Origin: DASQGA01 sp963762085
Lineage (GTDB): Bacteria; Actinomycetota; Thermoleophilia; Gaiellales; Gaiellaceae
Direction of reading: 5' to 3'
Assembly (NCBI GenBank): GCA_963762085.1
Contig: CAVXJD010000004.1
Coordinates: 186,001-250,000, forward strand
Length of the DNA: 64,000 nt
In this document: positions 9,084 to 18,456 of the stretch, piece by piece
How the letters are laid out: every line of letters begins with the position of its first letter
Position numbering within the stretch: the stretch's first letter is position 1
Notes under the pieces: model-generated
The model's input: only the letters and a program-made list of their open reading frames with translations
What the model was told of the DNA's origin: nothing
The model's database searches: none
Program-made: the position numbers and the translations under genes

Positions 9084-9593
9084 GTGACCATCCTCGATCT
9101 CCGCACCGTCAAGATTCGCTCGGGCGAGCAGTTTCGCGACCTTCTCGAGGTCGAGCTCGAGCCGCTCCAGTTGGCCGGCCAGCGCTACATCCCCCTGCCA
9201 GAAACGCCGGCGGTGGACATCGCCGTCTCGCGGTTCACGTCCGGGCGGCTCTTCGAGCTCGCGTTCCGAGCCCGGCTTGTGGGTCCCTGCATGCGGTGTC
9301 TCGCGGATGCCGCTCTCGAGCTGCCGGTGCAGGCCCGCGAATACCACGCCACGAATCCTGGGGACTCCGACGAGCTCAGGACGCCGTACATCGAGGATGA
9401 CAAGCTCGATCTCTCCGCCTGGGCTCGCGACAGCCTCGTCCTTGACCTTCCCGACAAGATCCTCTGTCGCGTCGACTGCGCCGGGTTGTGCCCGGGGTGC
9501 GGTGCGGATCTGAATCATGAAGCCTGCACCTGCAGCCCGGAGGAGCCCGACACGCGCTGGGCGGCGCTCTCGGAACTACGAGACCGCCTGTAG
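9084..9593 (+). CDS. yceD: YceD/DUF177 family protein, 23S rRNA accumulation protein
   Basis: The 169-residue protein has two Cys pairs, a central CMRCL and a C-terminal CAGLCPGCGADLN, typical of DUF177/YceD. E. coli YceD is linked to 23S rRNA accumulation, and the gene is nearly always followed by rpmF, as here. GTG 9084 is preferred because TILDLRTVKIRSGE opens the family homology; the frame is open back to 9000. About 200 bases upstream (8884-9083) hold no gene, only GC-rich runs such as CCCCCGGGGGCCCCC. Confidence 0.85.
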   Translation: MTILDLRTVKIRSGEQFRDLLEVELEPLQLAGQRYIPLPETPAVDIAVSRFTSGRLFELAFRARLVGPCMRCLADAALELPVQAREYHATNPGDSDELRTPYIEDDKLDLSAWARDSLVLDLPDKILCRVDCAGLCPGCGADLNHEACTCSPEEPDTRWAALSELRDRL

Positions 9594-9616
9594 CCAGAAG
9601 CCCCAGCCTCCCCAGC

Positions 9617-9622
9617 TATACT
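9617..9622 (+). promoter_or_regulatory. -10 box upstream of rpmF
   Basis: TATACT lies eleven bases before the rpmF ATG in the context AGCTATACT, the same nine bases found before rpmB at position 8-16. The two ribosomal-protein genes therefore seem to share a promoter type with a very short or absent leader. Confidence 0.45.
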
Positions 9623-9633
9623 TCGCCGCCGCG

Positions 9634-9822
9634 ATGGCCGTCCCCAAGCGAAAAACCTCCAAGTCCCGCCGCGACAAGCGGCGAGCGACGCACAAGCTCA
9701 CGGCTCCCGCTCTCGTGGAGTGCCCGCAGTGCCACCAGCCCAAGCGCGCACACCGCGTCTGCCCGACCTGTGGCACGTATCGGGGCCGCGAGGTCGAGCC
9801 GCTCCGCCTTCCCGCGCCTTAG
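9634..9822 (+). CDS. rpmF: 50S ribosomal protein L32
   Basis: The 62-residue basic protein opens with MAVPKRKTSKSRRDKRRA, the standard L32 N-terminus. It carries two CxxC pairs (CPQC and CPTC), so it is the zinc-binding form. ATG 9634 begins the homology; upstream residues in the frame are not L32-like. It lies between yceD and plsX as in most bacteria. Confidence 0.97.
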   Translation: MAVPKRKTSKSRRDKRRATHKLTAPALVECPQCHQPKRAHRVCPTCGTYRGREVEPLRLPAP

Positions 9823-9900
9823 ATGCTTTGGCGGCCATGCGGACGCCCCTCGGGGAAAGCCGCTCGGGGTAGATACCGCGTTCGTCGGTCGGGCCACTAG

Positions 9901-10896
9901 GTGCCTCCGGTTCGCATCGCTGTTGACGCGATGGGCGGCGACCGTGCTCCCGAGGAGATTGTCGCCGGCGCGCTCGAAGCCCGTTCCGAGGGAGTGGAAC
10001 CGATCCTCTTCGGCCGCCCGGACGTCCTGACGCCCCTGGCCGGCGGGCTCGAGGTGGTCCGTGCTGAGCAGGTCGTCGCCATGGATGAGAAGCCTTCGGA
10101 TGCGGCGCGCACGAAGCGTGACAGCTCCATGTTCGCCGCGTGCCGCGCGGTCGGAGCCGGGGAAGCAGACGCGGTCGTGTCTGCGGGGAATACGGGCGCG
10201 CTCCTCGCCGCCTGCCTGCTCGAGATCCGGCGGCTGCCCGCTGTGCGCCGCCCTGCTATCGCGGCACCCCTTCCGGCCGCGCGTGGGCCCGCCGTTCTCG
10301 TCGATGCAGGCGCCAACGCGGAGGCGCGGCCCGAGCACCTGCTCCAGTTCGCCCACATGGGCGCCACCTTTGCCGAGGAAGTCCTTAGCATCGCCGAGCC
10401 GAAGGTGGGAATCCTTTCGATTGGCGAGGAGCCGGACAAGGGCAACCGGCTTGTCAGGGAGGCGCACGCGCTCCTGCTTGCAAGCTCTTTACGCTTCGTA
10501 GGCAACGTCGAGTCCCGCGAGCTTCTGAACCAGCCGCCGGACGTCATCGTTTGCGACGGCTTCACCGGCAACATCGCCCTGAAGGCCCTGGAGGGGGCGA
10601 TCAGGTCCACCTTCGACAGTCTCCGGGCGGACATCGTGTCGTCGACGCGCGGCAAGCTCGGTGCCCTCTTGATCCGGCCGGCCGCCCGGCGGCTGTGGCA
10701 GCGGCTCGATCCGGACACGTACGGTGGTGCCTACCTGCTCGGGCTGCGAGGCCTGGCCGTGGGCGCACACGGAAACTCGTCGAGGACAGCAGTCGCGAAC
10801 GCGATCCGGCTCGCTGCACGCGGTGCCGAGGGCCGCGTGGTGGAGCGGGTCGCAACCCGCCTTGCCGAGGAGCCGACGCCCGTGACCCGCGTGTGA
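9901..10896 (+). CDS. plsX: Phosphate acyltransferase PlsX
   Basis: The 331-residue enzyme converts acyl-ACP to acyl-phosphate for phospholipid synthesis at the membrane face. It starts with RIAVDAMGGDRAPEEIV and contains the SAGNTGAL and DGFTGNIALK signatures. With the FakA/FakB pair upstream, the cell could make acyl-phosphate from both endogenous acyl-ACP and free fatty acids. It starts with GTG and acpP follows 74 bases later. Confidence 0.95.
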   Translation: MPPVRIAVDAMGGDRAPEEIVAGALEARSEGVEPILFGRPDVLTPLAGGLEVVRAEQVVAMDEKPSDAARTKRDSSMFAACRAVGAGEADAVVSAGNTGALLAACLLEIRRLPAVRRPAIAAPLPAARGPAVLVDAGANAEARPEHLLQFAHMGATFAEEVLSIAEPKVGILSIGEEPDKGNRLVREAHALLLASSLRFVGNVESRELLNQPPDVIVCDGFTGNIALKALEGAIRSTFDSLRADIVSSTRGKLGALLIRPAARRLWQRLDPDTYGGAYLLGLRGLAVGAHGNSSRTAVANAIRLAARGAEGRVVERVATRLAEEPTPVTRV

Positions 10897-10970
10897 ATCC
10901 TCGGGCCCCGGCGTGGTAGCATCCTGCGTCCGCTGAGCCCAAAGACCAAGAAAGGCAGGTAGGAGAACGG

Positions 10971-11216
10971 ATGGCAGCGTCCCGCGAGGAGATCTACGAG
11001 CAGATCAAGGACGTCCTGGTCGAGCAGCTCGGCGCCGAGGAAAGCGAGATCACCGAAGAGGCCTCGTTTCAGGAGGATCTCGACGCTGATTCGCTCGACC
11101 TCGTCGAGCTGATCATGGAGCTCGAGGACCAGTTCGGGGTCAAGATTTCCGACGAGGACGCTCAGGGAATTCAGACCGTCGGCCAAGCCGTCGACTACAT
11201 TGCTTCGCACCAGTAG
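10971..11216 (+). CDS. acpP: Acyl carrier protein
   Basis: The 81-residue acidic protein carries the growing acyl chain in fatty-acid synthesis. The DADSLDLVEL motif places the phosphopantetheine-bearing serine at residue 41. A good ribosome-binding site (GTAGGAGAACGG) precedes the ATG, one of the clearer ones in this block, as expected for a highly translated gene. The plsX-acpP-rnc order is conserved. Confidence 0.97.
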   Translation: MAASREEIYEQIKDVLVEQLGAEESEITEEASFQEDLDADSLDLVELIMELEDQFGVKISDEDAQGIQTVGQAVDYIASHQ

Positions 11217-11221
11217 GTTCC

Positions 11222-11905
11222 AAGGCTGACACCGAGCTCCTCGCGCTGATCGACGCGCTTCCGGAGGCGCGTCTCCGCCACGCCTTCACGCATACGTCGT
11301 GGGCCTCGGACCGTTCGGAGTCCTACGAGCGGCTCGAGTTTCTCGGAGACAGCGTCTTGGGCCTTGCAATCGCACGGGAGCTCTACGAGCGCTTTCCGGA
11401 CTACCAGGAAGGGGACCTCGCAAAGATCCGGGCGCATGTCGTCTCGCGCCAGAGCTGCGCCGTGGTCGGCCTGCGCCTCGGATTTGGCGACCGGCTCCTG
11501 ACGCACGGACGCGGTTCGATCCCCGACGACGAGCTCGAGAAGCTCGCGAAGAACCAGAACGTCGTCTCGGCGCTCGTCGAGGCGGCCTTCGGGGCGCTCT
11601 ACCTCGAGCATGGCTTCGAGGCGATCCGCGGACCGATCCTCGACGCGTTCCGCGAGCGCATCGAGTATGCACTGACCACCTATGTCGACTACAAGACGGT
11701 GCTGCAGGAAGAGGCGGCTCGCCGAGGGTCGAGTGTCTCGTACTCGGTGATCGAGGTGGACGGCCCGCCGCACGAGCGCTCGTTCACGTGTGCGGCGGTC
11801 ATCGACGGCGAACACGCCGGGGTGGGGAAGGGCGACTCCAAGAAGGCTGCCGAGCAGAATGCGGCACGGGAGGCTCTCGCAGCGCTTCCGGCGAGGAGCC
11901 CGTAG
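11222..11905 (+). CDS. rnc: Ribonuclease III, start codon not canonical
   Basis: This double-stranded-RNA endonuclease processes rRNA precursors. The catalytic domain has the signature ERLEFLGDSVLGLAI (about residues 38-52) and the later LVEAAFGALYLEHG with the metal-binding Glu. A C-terminal dsRNA-binding domain ends GKGDSKKAAEQNAAREAL. The homologous frame begins after the acpP stop with ADTELLALIDALPEARLRHAF but contains no ATG, GTG or TTG before a TTG at 11357, which would delete the active-site start. An AAG sits where ATG would be expected at 11222, and a CTG occurs at 11246. Either a rare start is used or the base call is wrong. The start given is approximate. Confidence 0.88.
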   Translation, partial: KADTELLALIDALPEARLRHAFTHTSWASDRSESYERLEFLGDSVLGLAIARELYERFPDYQEGDLAKIRAHVVSRQSCAVVGLRLGFGDRLLTHGRGSIPDDELEKLAKNQNVVSALVEAAFGALYLEHGFEAIRGPILDAFRERIEYALTTYVDYKTVLQEEAARRGSSVSYSVIEVDGPPHERSFTCAAVIDGEHAGVGKGDSKKAAEQNAAREALAALPARSP

Positions 11906-11957
11906 AGCCTCAGCCTTCCCGGCCTGCCATCCGCGCAGATCGTCATGCTGCAACCGC

Positions 11958-14724
11958 GTGTTTTTGCGCTCTATAAAGCTGCGCGGCTTCAAGTCGTTCC
12001 CCGACCAGGTAGAGGTCAGGCTCGAGCCCGGCGTCGCCGTGGTCGTGGGGCCGAACGGATCCGGAAAATCGAACGTCGCCGACGCGATCGTGTGGGCGGC
12101 TGGAAGCCTCAGTCCATCGGAGCTCCGCGCTGAGAAGCCCGACGATGTGATCTACGCAGGGTCGGCCGGAAGAGCCGGCGCAGACTCGTGCCAGGTCGAG
12201 CTGATCTTCGACAACGCGGACGGAACCGGTCCGCTTCCGTATTCCGAGCTCTCGATCACGCGGCGGCTGCATCGAGGCGGCGAAGGGCAGTACCTCGTGA
12301 ACGGAGCGTCCGTCCGACGCACCGATCTCGTCGAGATCCTCGCGGACATCGGACTTGGCGGGGAGATGCACTCGATCATCGGTCAGGGCCGCGTCGAGCA
12401 GATTCTCGCTTCGAAGCCGACAGAACGGCGTGCGCTCGTCGAAGAGGCCGCAGGCCTCGGGAAATTCAAGCGCCGGCGCCATCGAGCCGAGTTGAAGCTC
12501 GGTCGGGTGGCGATCCAGGTCGATCGCGCCCGCGACCTCGAGGACGAGGTCCGAAAGAGGCTCCGCCCCCTGGCGCTCCAGGCCAGTGCCGCTTCGCGTT
12601 CGGAAAAGCTGGCGCATGAGCTAGCCCGCCTCCGGAGCACGGTGGCTGCGGGCGAGCTCGAGCGCGCCACCGCGCGGCTGGCGGAGGTTGAGGAGCGGCG
12701 CGCCGAGGCGGCGCAGTCAAAGCGGTCTCTCGACTCGCGGCTGGAAGGTTTGCTTGCAGAGCGGCACCGCGTCGAGGAAGAGCTCGGCGAAGCTGCCCAG
12801 AGCCACGAACGGGCGACCGCGGCTCTTTACCGGCTTCGTTCGGCCTTCGAACGGCTGGATGTGCGGCGGGAGCGGGCCGACGAGGCTGCGGCAGATCTCA
12901 AGGCGGTAGCAGAGCGGGCCCGCGGGCTTGCCGCTGCACCTCGGGACGACAGACCGCAGCAGGAGCTCGCGGCGTCCGAGCTTGCAGCAGAGAAAGCCGG
13001 CGAGCACGCCAGAGCGGCGATCGCAGAGCGAGAGGCGCTTGTGACGCAGGCACGTCTCGCCGTGGACCGCCTGGAGGCGCTCGACCGGAGTCTGGCCGAG
13101 CGAGAGGGGTTGCCACCCGCAGCTCGCGCGCTCGCAGACGCCGGAGAGCGACTCGCGCTCGGCTCGCTCGAGATCGACGCGGGCTATGAGCGTGCGGTCG
13201 GCGCCGCCCTCGGATGGCGTGCGGCGTCGATCCTGGCCAGCGACCTCGGCCGTGGGCTCGAATTGGTCGAGGAGGCTCGGAAAGAGGGTCTCGGCGGTCT
13301 CTCGGTGTTGCTCGAGGTGGAGGAAACCGCCGAAGCTTCCGAACCGCCGGTTGCCCACGCGGAGCCGCTCGTACGCTTTGCGCGACCCACGACCGGCGCG
13401 GAAAGGATCGGAGCGCTGCTCGAGAATGTCTGGGTCACAGCTGCGGACGACTTTGCCGCCGCCAGGCACGGCATTCTCGTTACCCGGGAGGGGCACGGCT
13501 ACGACCCGGCTCGGGGAGAGCTCTGGTTCGCAGGCGAGGCCGCCGAAAGCGTCCTCCTTGCGTTGCACGCGCGCCGCCGCTCCCTCGCCGAGGAAGCTGC
13601 GGAGCCTCGAGCGAGCGGCGGTCGACGCCGCCGGCCGCGCAGCCACGGCGACCGAGGAGGAGCGCGCGGCGCAGGAGCGGCGTGACCGTGCCCGCGGCGC
13701 TGTCGATCGGATGCCAGCACGCGTCGATCCGAGAGAGGCTGAGCACCTGGAGGCGCTGGCCTCCCTGCAGCAGCGCCTTGCCGACGAGCTTGGAGCTACT
13801 CGTGACGTTTCCAGCCGGTTCGAGGCCCCGCTCCGAGCGCAAGTCGATGCAGGCGGTACCCGCTCGGCCGAGCTCGGCGAAGAGCTTCGGCGCCTCGGCG
13901 GGAGCGAGGCCGAGCTCCGGCGCTCGGCGGGAGAGGCAGGCGAGCGGCTCGCAGCGATCGCCGTCGAAGGTGCTCGCCTCGAGTCGGAGGTCGCGGAGCT
14001 CCGGGGCCGGCTCGAGGAGGAGACCGAGCCGGTGGAGCTTTCCGAAGCCGAGCGGGAGGAACTGCTGCAGACCATCGAGCGTCTGGAACGCCGTCGCGAG
14101 GCTCTCGGGCAGGTCAACCCGCTCGCGGCGGAAGAACACGCCCAGGAGTCCGAACGCCTCGCAGAGCTCCGCGGGCAGCGTGAGGACCTTGAGCGCTCGC
14201 TGACCGAGCTCGAGCGGATTCGCGACGACCTCACTCAGACGGTCGAGCGGCGCTTCGCGGACACGTACGCCGCCGTCGAGCGGCACTTCGCAGAGGTCGC
14301 CTCGGCGCTCTTCCCGGGCGGATATGGCCGCCTGGTTGCGATCGAGGGCGAGGACGGAGACGAGCCGGGCATCGAGATTCAGCTTCAGCCCGCCGGCAAG
14401 AAGATCACGCGGCTGTCCCTGCTTTCCGGTGGTGAGAAGTCGCTCGGAGCGATTTCCTTCCTGTTCGCGCTCTTCCTTGCACGGCCGTGCCCCTTCTATC
14501 TCCTGGACGAGGTCGAGGCCGCTCTAGACGACGCGAACATCGGGCGCTTCGTCGGACTCCTGCGGGGCTTCGCCGAGCGGGCCCAGTTCATCGTCGTCAC
14601 CCACCAGAAACGCACGATGGAAGCCGCGGATATCCTTTATGGCGTCACGATGGGCGCTGACGGGGTCTCGCAGATCGTCTCCAAGCGGCTCGCACCTGAG
14701 GCCGCCCAAGCGCTCAGCGCGTGA
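11958..14724 (+). CDS. smc: Chromosome partition protein SMC, short arms, frameshift near 13600
   Basis: This condensin ATPase organises the chromosome. The N-terminal head has LRGFKSFPD and Walker A GPNGSGKSN, with IIGQGRVEQIL following. The hinge lies about 13120-13500. The C-terminal head has the signature LLSGGEKSLGAISFLFALF and Walker B FYLLDEVEAALD. The frame changes around 13590-13620: LHARRRSLAEEAAE in one frame continues as RSLERAAVDAAGRAATATEE in the next, consistent with one extra base. Joined, the protein is about 920 residues, well below the usual 1150-1200, because both coiled-coil arms are short. The GTG 11958 start begins FLRSIKLRGF. Confidence 0.9.
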
Positions 14725-15689
14725 GCCGCACGTGGGCCGAGTTCCTCGGCCGTGCCAACGGCGAAACCGAGCCGTCCGAGAGCTCCGGGGGCTGGTTCTC
14801 CCGCCTCCGCGATTCCCTTGCGACCAGCCGCCAGGCGCTGACCCGCGAGATCACGACCGCTGTCTTCGATCCCGGAGACGAAGAGGCGTGGGAGCGCATC
14901 GAGGAAGCACTGCTCGCGGCCGACTGTGGAGTCCCGGCGACTGTTGAGATCGTGCGGCGCCTCGAGGCCCGCGAGCCCGTGACGGAGGAAGAGCTGCTGG
15001 CAGCGCTCGAGGAGGTCATCGCCGAGCTCGTTGCGCCTGCCGGCGAGGCGAAGCTCAACCTCGACGGCGCACCAACAGTAATTCTCGTCGTCGGCGTGAA
15101 CGGGACGGGGAAAACGACGACGATCGGAAAGCTGGCGAGCCGCTTGACAGAGGCAGGGCTCGAGGTTGTCCTCGCGGCCGCAGACACCTTCAGGGCCGCC
15201 GCCGAGGAGCAGCTCGAAATCTGGTCGAAGCGAGCCCGCGCTGACTTCGTCGGCTCGGAGCGCGGCGGTGACCCTGCCGCCGTCGCATACGACGCGATCG
15301 AGGCGGCGCGGGCCCGAGTGCGGGACGTGGTCATCGTGGACACGGCCGGGCGGCTGCACACGCAGTCGAACCTCATGGAGGAGCTCGCCAAGATCGGGCG
15401 AGTGATCGGCGAGAGACTCCCCGGGGCGCCGCACGAGACGCTGCTCGTCGTCGACGCGACGACCGGGCAGAACGGACTCCAGCAGGCCCGCTTGTTCGGA
15501 CAGGCAGTCGAGCTCTCGGGCGTGGCGCTCACGAAGCTGGACGGCACCGCGAAGGGCGGCATTGCCGTCGGGATCGCGCACGAGCTCGGGATCCCCGTGA
15601 AGCTGATCGGGGTCGGCGAGAGCCTCGACGATCTGCAACCGTTCGACGCGCGGGACTTCGCACGCGCCCTCGTATCGGGCTCGCCCTAG
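14721..15689 (+). CDS. ftsY: Signal recognition particle receptor FtsY
   Basis: The 322-residue GTPase docks SRP-ribosome complexes at the membrane. It has a short acidic N-terminal segment, an N domain, and a G domain with GVNGTGKTTTIGKLA (from about residue 125), DTAGRL (about 207) and TKLDGTAKGG. The long acidic A domain of E. coli FtsY is absent, as usual in this group. The GTG start overlaps the smc stop by four bases, matching the common smc-ftsY operon. Confidence 0.96.
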   Translation: MSRTWAEFLGRANGETEPSESSGGWFSRLRDSLATSRQALTREITTAVFDPGDEEAWERIEEALLAADCGVPATVEIVRRLEAREPVTEEELLAALEEVIAELVAPAGEAKLNLDGAPTVILVVGVNGTGKTTTIGKLASRLTEAGLEVVLAAADTFRAAAEEQLEIWSKRARADFVGSERGGDPAAVAYDAIEAARARVRDVVIVDTAGRLHTQSNLMEELAKIGRVIGERLPGAPHETLLVVDATTGQNGLQQARLFGQAVELSGVALTKLDGTAKGGIAVGIAHELGIPVKLIGVGESLDDLQPFDARDFARALVSGSP

Positions 15690-15816
15690 GTGCCCGGCAC
15701 ACTTCCGGCACGGGTTGTGCGCCACGCGCGCGCTCTCCGGCGATAGGCTTTCGGCCGGTGGGTGGACTGGGGCGGCCCCAGAGGCGGGAGCGGCTCGCGC
15801 ACCCGTAGGAGTCAAA

Positions 15817-16503
15817 ATGGCTGACCCCGTTTTCCTCATCACCGGCGCGTCCAGCGGTATCGGTGCGGCGACAGCCCGCCGCGCGGCGGAGGCCGGCTAC
15901 CGCCTCGTGCTCGCGGCCCGCTCCGTCGACAAGTTGGAGGCCTTGGCGAGCGAGCTCGGCGGCGAGGAGAGGGCCATTGGGGTTCGCTGCGACGTCACCG
16001 AGTGGTCAGACCAGCAGGCAATGGTCGCGACGGCCCTCGAGCGCTTCGGCCGCCTCGACGTCTCCTTCGCGAACGCGGGCTTCGGAGCCAAGCGGGGTTT
16101 CCTGGAAGAGACTGTCGATCACTGGCGCGCCATGGTGCTTACGAACGTCCTGGGTCCTGCTCTGACAATCCGCGCCTCGCTGCCGGCGCTCAAGGAGTCC
16201 CGCGGCCATTTGCTTCTGACGGGCTCGGTGGCGGGCCGACGTGCGCTCGGAGGGTCGCTCTACTCCTGCACCAAATGGGCGGTCACGGCGATGGGGGAGG
16301 CCGCGCGGCTCGAAGTCGACGGAACCGGGATCCGGGTGACCTTGATCGAGCCTGGCATGGCCGACACGCCGTTCTTCGACAGCCCGCCCTCGGATGCGCT
16401 CGAGCCTGACGACGTCGCGCGGGCCGTCATGTACGCCGTCGAACAGCCGCCGCACGTGGACGTGAACGAGATCCTGGTGCGGCCGACCGCCCAGTCGAGC
16501 TAG
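15817..16503 (+). CDS. Short-chain dehydrogenase/reductase
   Basis: The 228-residue classical SDR has the NAD(P)-binding TGASSGIGAA (8-17), the NAG motif in SFANAGFG, a serine in the LLLTGSVAG strand, and the YxxxK pair (YSCTK). The ATG has a clear RBS (TAGGAGTCAAA). It is an accessory gene between ftsY and ffh; its substrate is not predictable. The 127-base gap before it holds no gene. A perfect 20-base palindrome lies after it. Confidence 0.88.
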   Translation: MADPVFLITGASSGIGAATARRAAEAGYRLVLAARSVDKLEALASELGGEERAIGVRCDVTEWSDQQAMVATALERFGRLDVSFANAGFGAKRGFLEETVDHWRAMVLTNVLGPALTIRASLPALKESRGHLLLTGSVAGRRALGGSLYSCTKWAVTAMGEAARLEVDGTGIRVTLIEPGMADTPFFDSPPSDALEPDDVARAVMYAVEQPPHVDVNEILVRPTAQSS

Positions 16504-16533
16504 AACCCGATGCGAAGGTTCGCCCGGGCCGGA

Positions 16534-16553
16534 CGGCGCCGCGCGCGGCGCCG
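16534..16553. terminator. Perfect 20-base GC palindrome between convergent genes
   Basis: CGGCGCCGCGCGCGGCGCCG is its own reverse complement and lies between the 3' ends of the SDR gene and the dodecin gene. It could form a strong hairpin on either transcript. There is no T tract, so intrinsic termination is uncertain; Rho-assisted or REP-like roles are alternatives. Confidence 0.4.
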
Positions 16554-16579
16554 ACCGATTCAGGCCGGCCTCTAGCCGG

Positions 16580-16786
16580 TTACCTCTCGACCGCGAACGC
16601 GATGTTCACCGTCGTTCGATACATCGTGATCTGGTCGCCTTCGACTTCGCAGCTCATGCTGACGACGTCGGCGCCCGTGATCCCACGTAGCGTCTTCGAA
16701 GCCTCTGAAACAGCGACCTGAGCCGCCTGGGCGAAGCTCTCCGGTGAGTTCCCGATGATGGTGATCACCTTGGCGATATCTGCCAT
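16580..16786 (-). CDS. Dodecin family flavin-storage protein
   Basis: The 68-residue protein matches dodecin in length and in its MADIAKVITIIGNSPESF opening, followed by a central helix (AAQVAVSEASKTLRGITGAD) and strand pair. Dodecins form hollow dodecamers that bind flavins or CoA. The ATG has an AGGAGGCAG ribosome-binding site. It is transcribed toward the SDR gene and divergently from ffh, 50 bases away. Confidence 0.92.
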   Translation of the reverse strand: MADIAKVITIIGNSPESFAQAAQVAVSEASKTLRGITGADVVSMSCEVEGDQITMYRTTVNIAFAVER

Positions 16787-16836
16787 GTCTGCCTCCTGGG
16801 TCGGGGAAAGTGCGTCGCTACACTTCCCGGCTGCCA

Positions 16837-18168
16837 ATGTTTGACACGCTTTCAGACAAGCTGCAAGCCTCGCTGGGCGATCTGCGGGGACGCGGACGTC
16901 TCTCAGACGAGGATCTTTCGCGCGCGATGCGGGAGATTCGCCTCGCGCTGCTCGAGGCCGATGTCAACTTCAAGGTCGTCAAGGAGTTCGTCGCCAAGGT
17001 GAAGGAGCGGGCGCTCGGCTCCGACGTCACGAAGAGCCTCACGCCCGGCCAGGAGGTCGTGAAGATCGTCCACGACGAGCTGACGTCGCTCATGGGCGCC
17101 GGCAGCTCGAAGCTTGCGTTCGCCGGTCGCCCGCCGACGGTGATCCTCCTTGCGGGGCTCCAGGGCTCGGGTAAGACGACTGCAGCGGCCAAGCTTGCGC
17201 TTCTCCTGCGTCGCGAAGGCAAGGCCCCGGCTCTCGTAGCCGCCGATCTGCAGCGGCCGGCGGCGGTCGACCAGCTCGAGCAGCTGGGAAAGCAAGTGCA
17301 GATCCCCGTCTACCGCCGGGACGACACGAAGGACGCGGTCGCGGTGGCCCGTTACGGGCTGGAGCAAGCTCGCTCACAGGGCCGGGATGTCGTCATCGTC
17401 GACACGGCCGGGCGGCTACAAATCGATGAAGACCTCATGGACGAGCTGGCGGCGGTTCGAAAGGAAGTGAAGCCGCACAACGTCCTCCTCGTCCTGGACG
17501 CGATGACCGGCCAGGAAGCGGTGGCCGTCGCCGAGGGCTTTCAGGAGCGAATCGCCTTCGACGGAGTCGTTCTCACCAAGCTCGATGGCGATGCCCGCGG
17601 TGGCGCGGCACTGTCTGTCAAGGCGGTTACGGGGAAACCGATCAAGCTCGTCTCGACCGGGGAGAAGCTCGACCAGATCGAGTACTTCCACCCTGACCGG
17701 ATGGCGTCGCGCATCCTCGGGATGGGAGACGTGTTGACCCTGATCGAGCGGGCCGAGGCTGCAGCGGACGAGGACGATCAGGCGGAGATGGAGAAGCGCC
17801 TGCGCGCAGGTCAGTTCACGTTCGACGACTTCCTCCAGGCCCAGCGGATGATGCGAAAGATGGGCCCGCTCAAGAATGTCGTCTCGATGATCCCGGGGCT
17901 CGGGAAGCAGATGCAGGGGGTGGATATCGACGACCGCGAGCTCGCTAGGGTCGAGGCCATCATCCTCTCGATGACCTCAGACGAGCGCAAACGGCCCGAG
18001 ATCATCAACGGCTCGCGGCGTGCGCGAATCGCCCGCGGCAGCGGGAACTCGGTTCAGCAGGTGAACAAGCTGCTCCAGGCGCGAAAGCAGATGCAGAAAA
18101 TGATGAAGCAGATGGGCCAGGGCAAGATGCCGAACCTGCAATCGCTGGCGGCCCAGAACCGACGATAG
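16837..18168 (+). CDS. ffh: Signal recognition particle protein Ffh
   Basis: The 443-residue SRP54 GTPase binds signal peptides on ribosomes. The N domain leads to the G domain with GLQGSGKTTAAAKLA (about residue 107), DTAGRL and TKLDGDARGG. The methionine-rich M domain (from about residue 300) has the RNA-binding stretch INGSRRARIARGSG. It is followed within 10 bases by rpsP. ATG 16837 begins the homology (MFDTLSDKLQ). Confidence 0.97.
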   Translation: MFDTLSDKLQASLGDLRGRGRLSDEDLSRAMREIRLALLEADVNFKVVKEFVAKVKERALGSDVTKSLTPGQEVVKIVHDELTSLMGAGSSKLAFAGRPPTVILLAGLQGSGKTTAAAKLALLLRREGKAPALVAADLQRPAAVDQLEQLGKQVQIPVYRRDDTKDAVAVARYGLEQARSQGRDVVIVDTAGRLQIDEDLMDELAAVRKEVKPHNVLLVLDAMTGQEAVAVAEGFQERIAFDGVVLTKLDGDARGGAALSVKAVTGKPIKLVSTGEKLDQIEYFHPDRMASRILGMGDVLTLIERAEAAADEDDQAEMEKRLRAGQFTFDDFLQAQRMMRKMGPLKNVVSMIPGLGKQMQGVDIDDRELARVEAIILSMTSDERKRPEIINGSRRARIARGSGNSVQQVNKLLQARKQMQKMMKQMGQGKMPNLQSLAAQNRR

Positions 18169-18176
18169 GAGACAGA

Positions 18177-18416
18177 GTGGCAGCACGAATCAGACTGGCC
18201 CGAGTGGGCTCCAAGAAGAACCCGATCTATCGGGTGGTCGTCGCGGACGCCCGCTCACCACGCGACGGGAAATTCATCGAGATCGTCGGCCAGTACAACC
18301 CCCAGACGGATCCCTCGACGATCAACCTCAACGAGGAGCGTGTCCGCGACTGGATCGGGAAGGGCGCCCTGCCGAGCGACTCCGTCAAGCGCCTGCTCAA
18401 GGCCAAGGGCATCTAG
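18177..18416 (+). CDS. rpsP: 30S ribosomal protein S16
   Basis: The 79-residue protein has the canonical S16 start (AARIRLARVGSKKNPIYRVV) and the DSVKRLL C-terminal helix. It starts with GTG preceded by AGGAGACAGA. The ffh-rpsP-khpA-rimM-trmD order is widely conserved and ties the genes into a translation-quality operon. Confidence 0.97.
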   Translation: MAARIRLARVGSKKNPIYRVVVADARSPRDGKFIEIVGQYNPQTDPSTINLNEERVRDWIGKGALPSDSVKRLLKAKGI

Positions 18417-18456
18417 ATGGTCGACGTCAATCGCCGGCCGACGGTCTGAGAAAGCT

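Noticed and set aside
11195..11992. Minus-strand frame of 265 codons over rnc
   Set aside because: RNase III motifs are unambiguous on the plus strand; this is a shadow.
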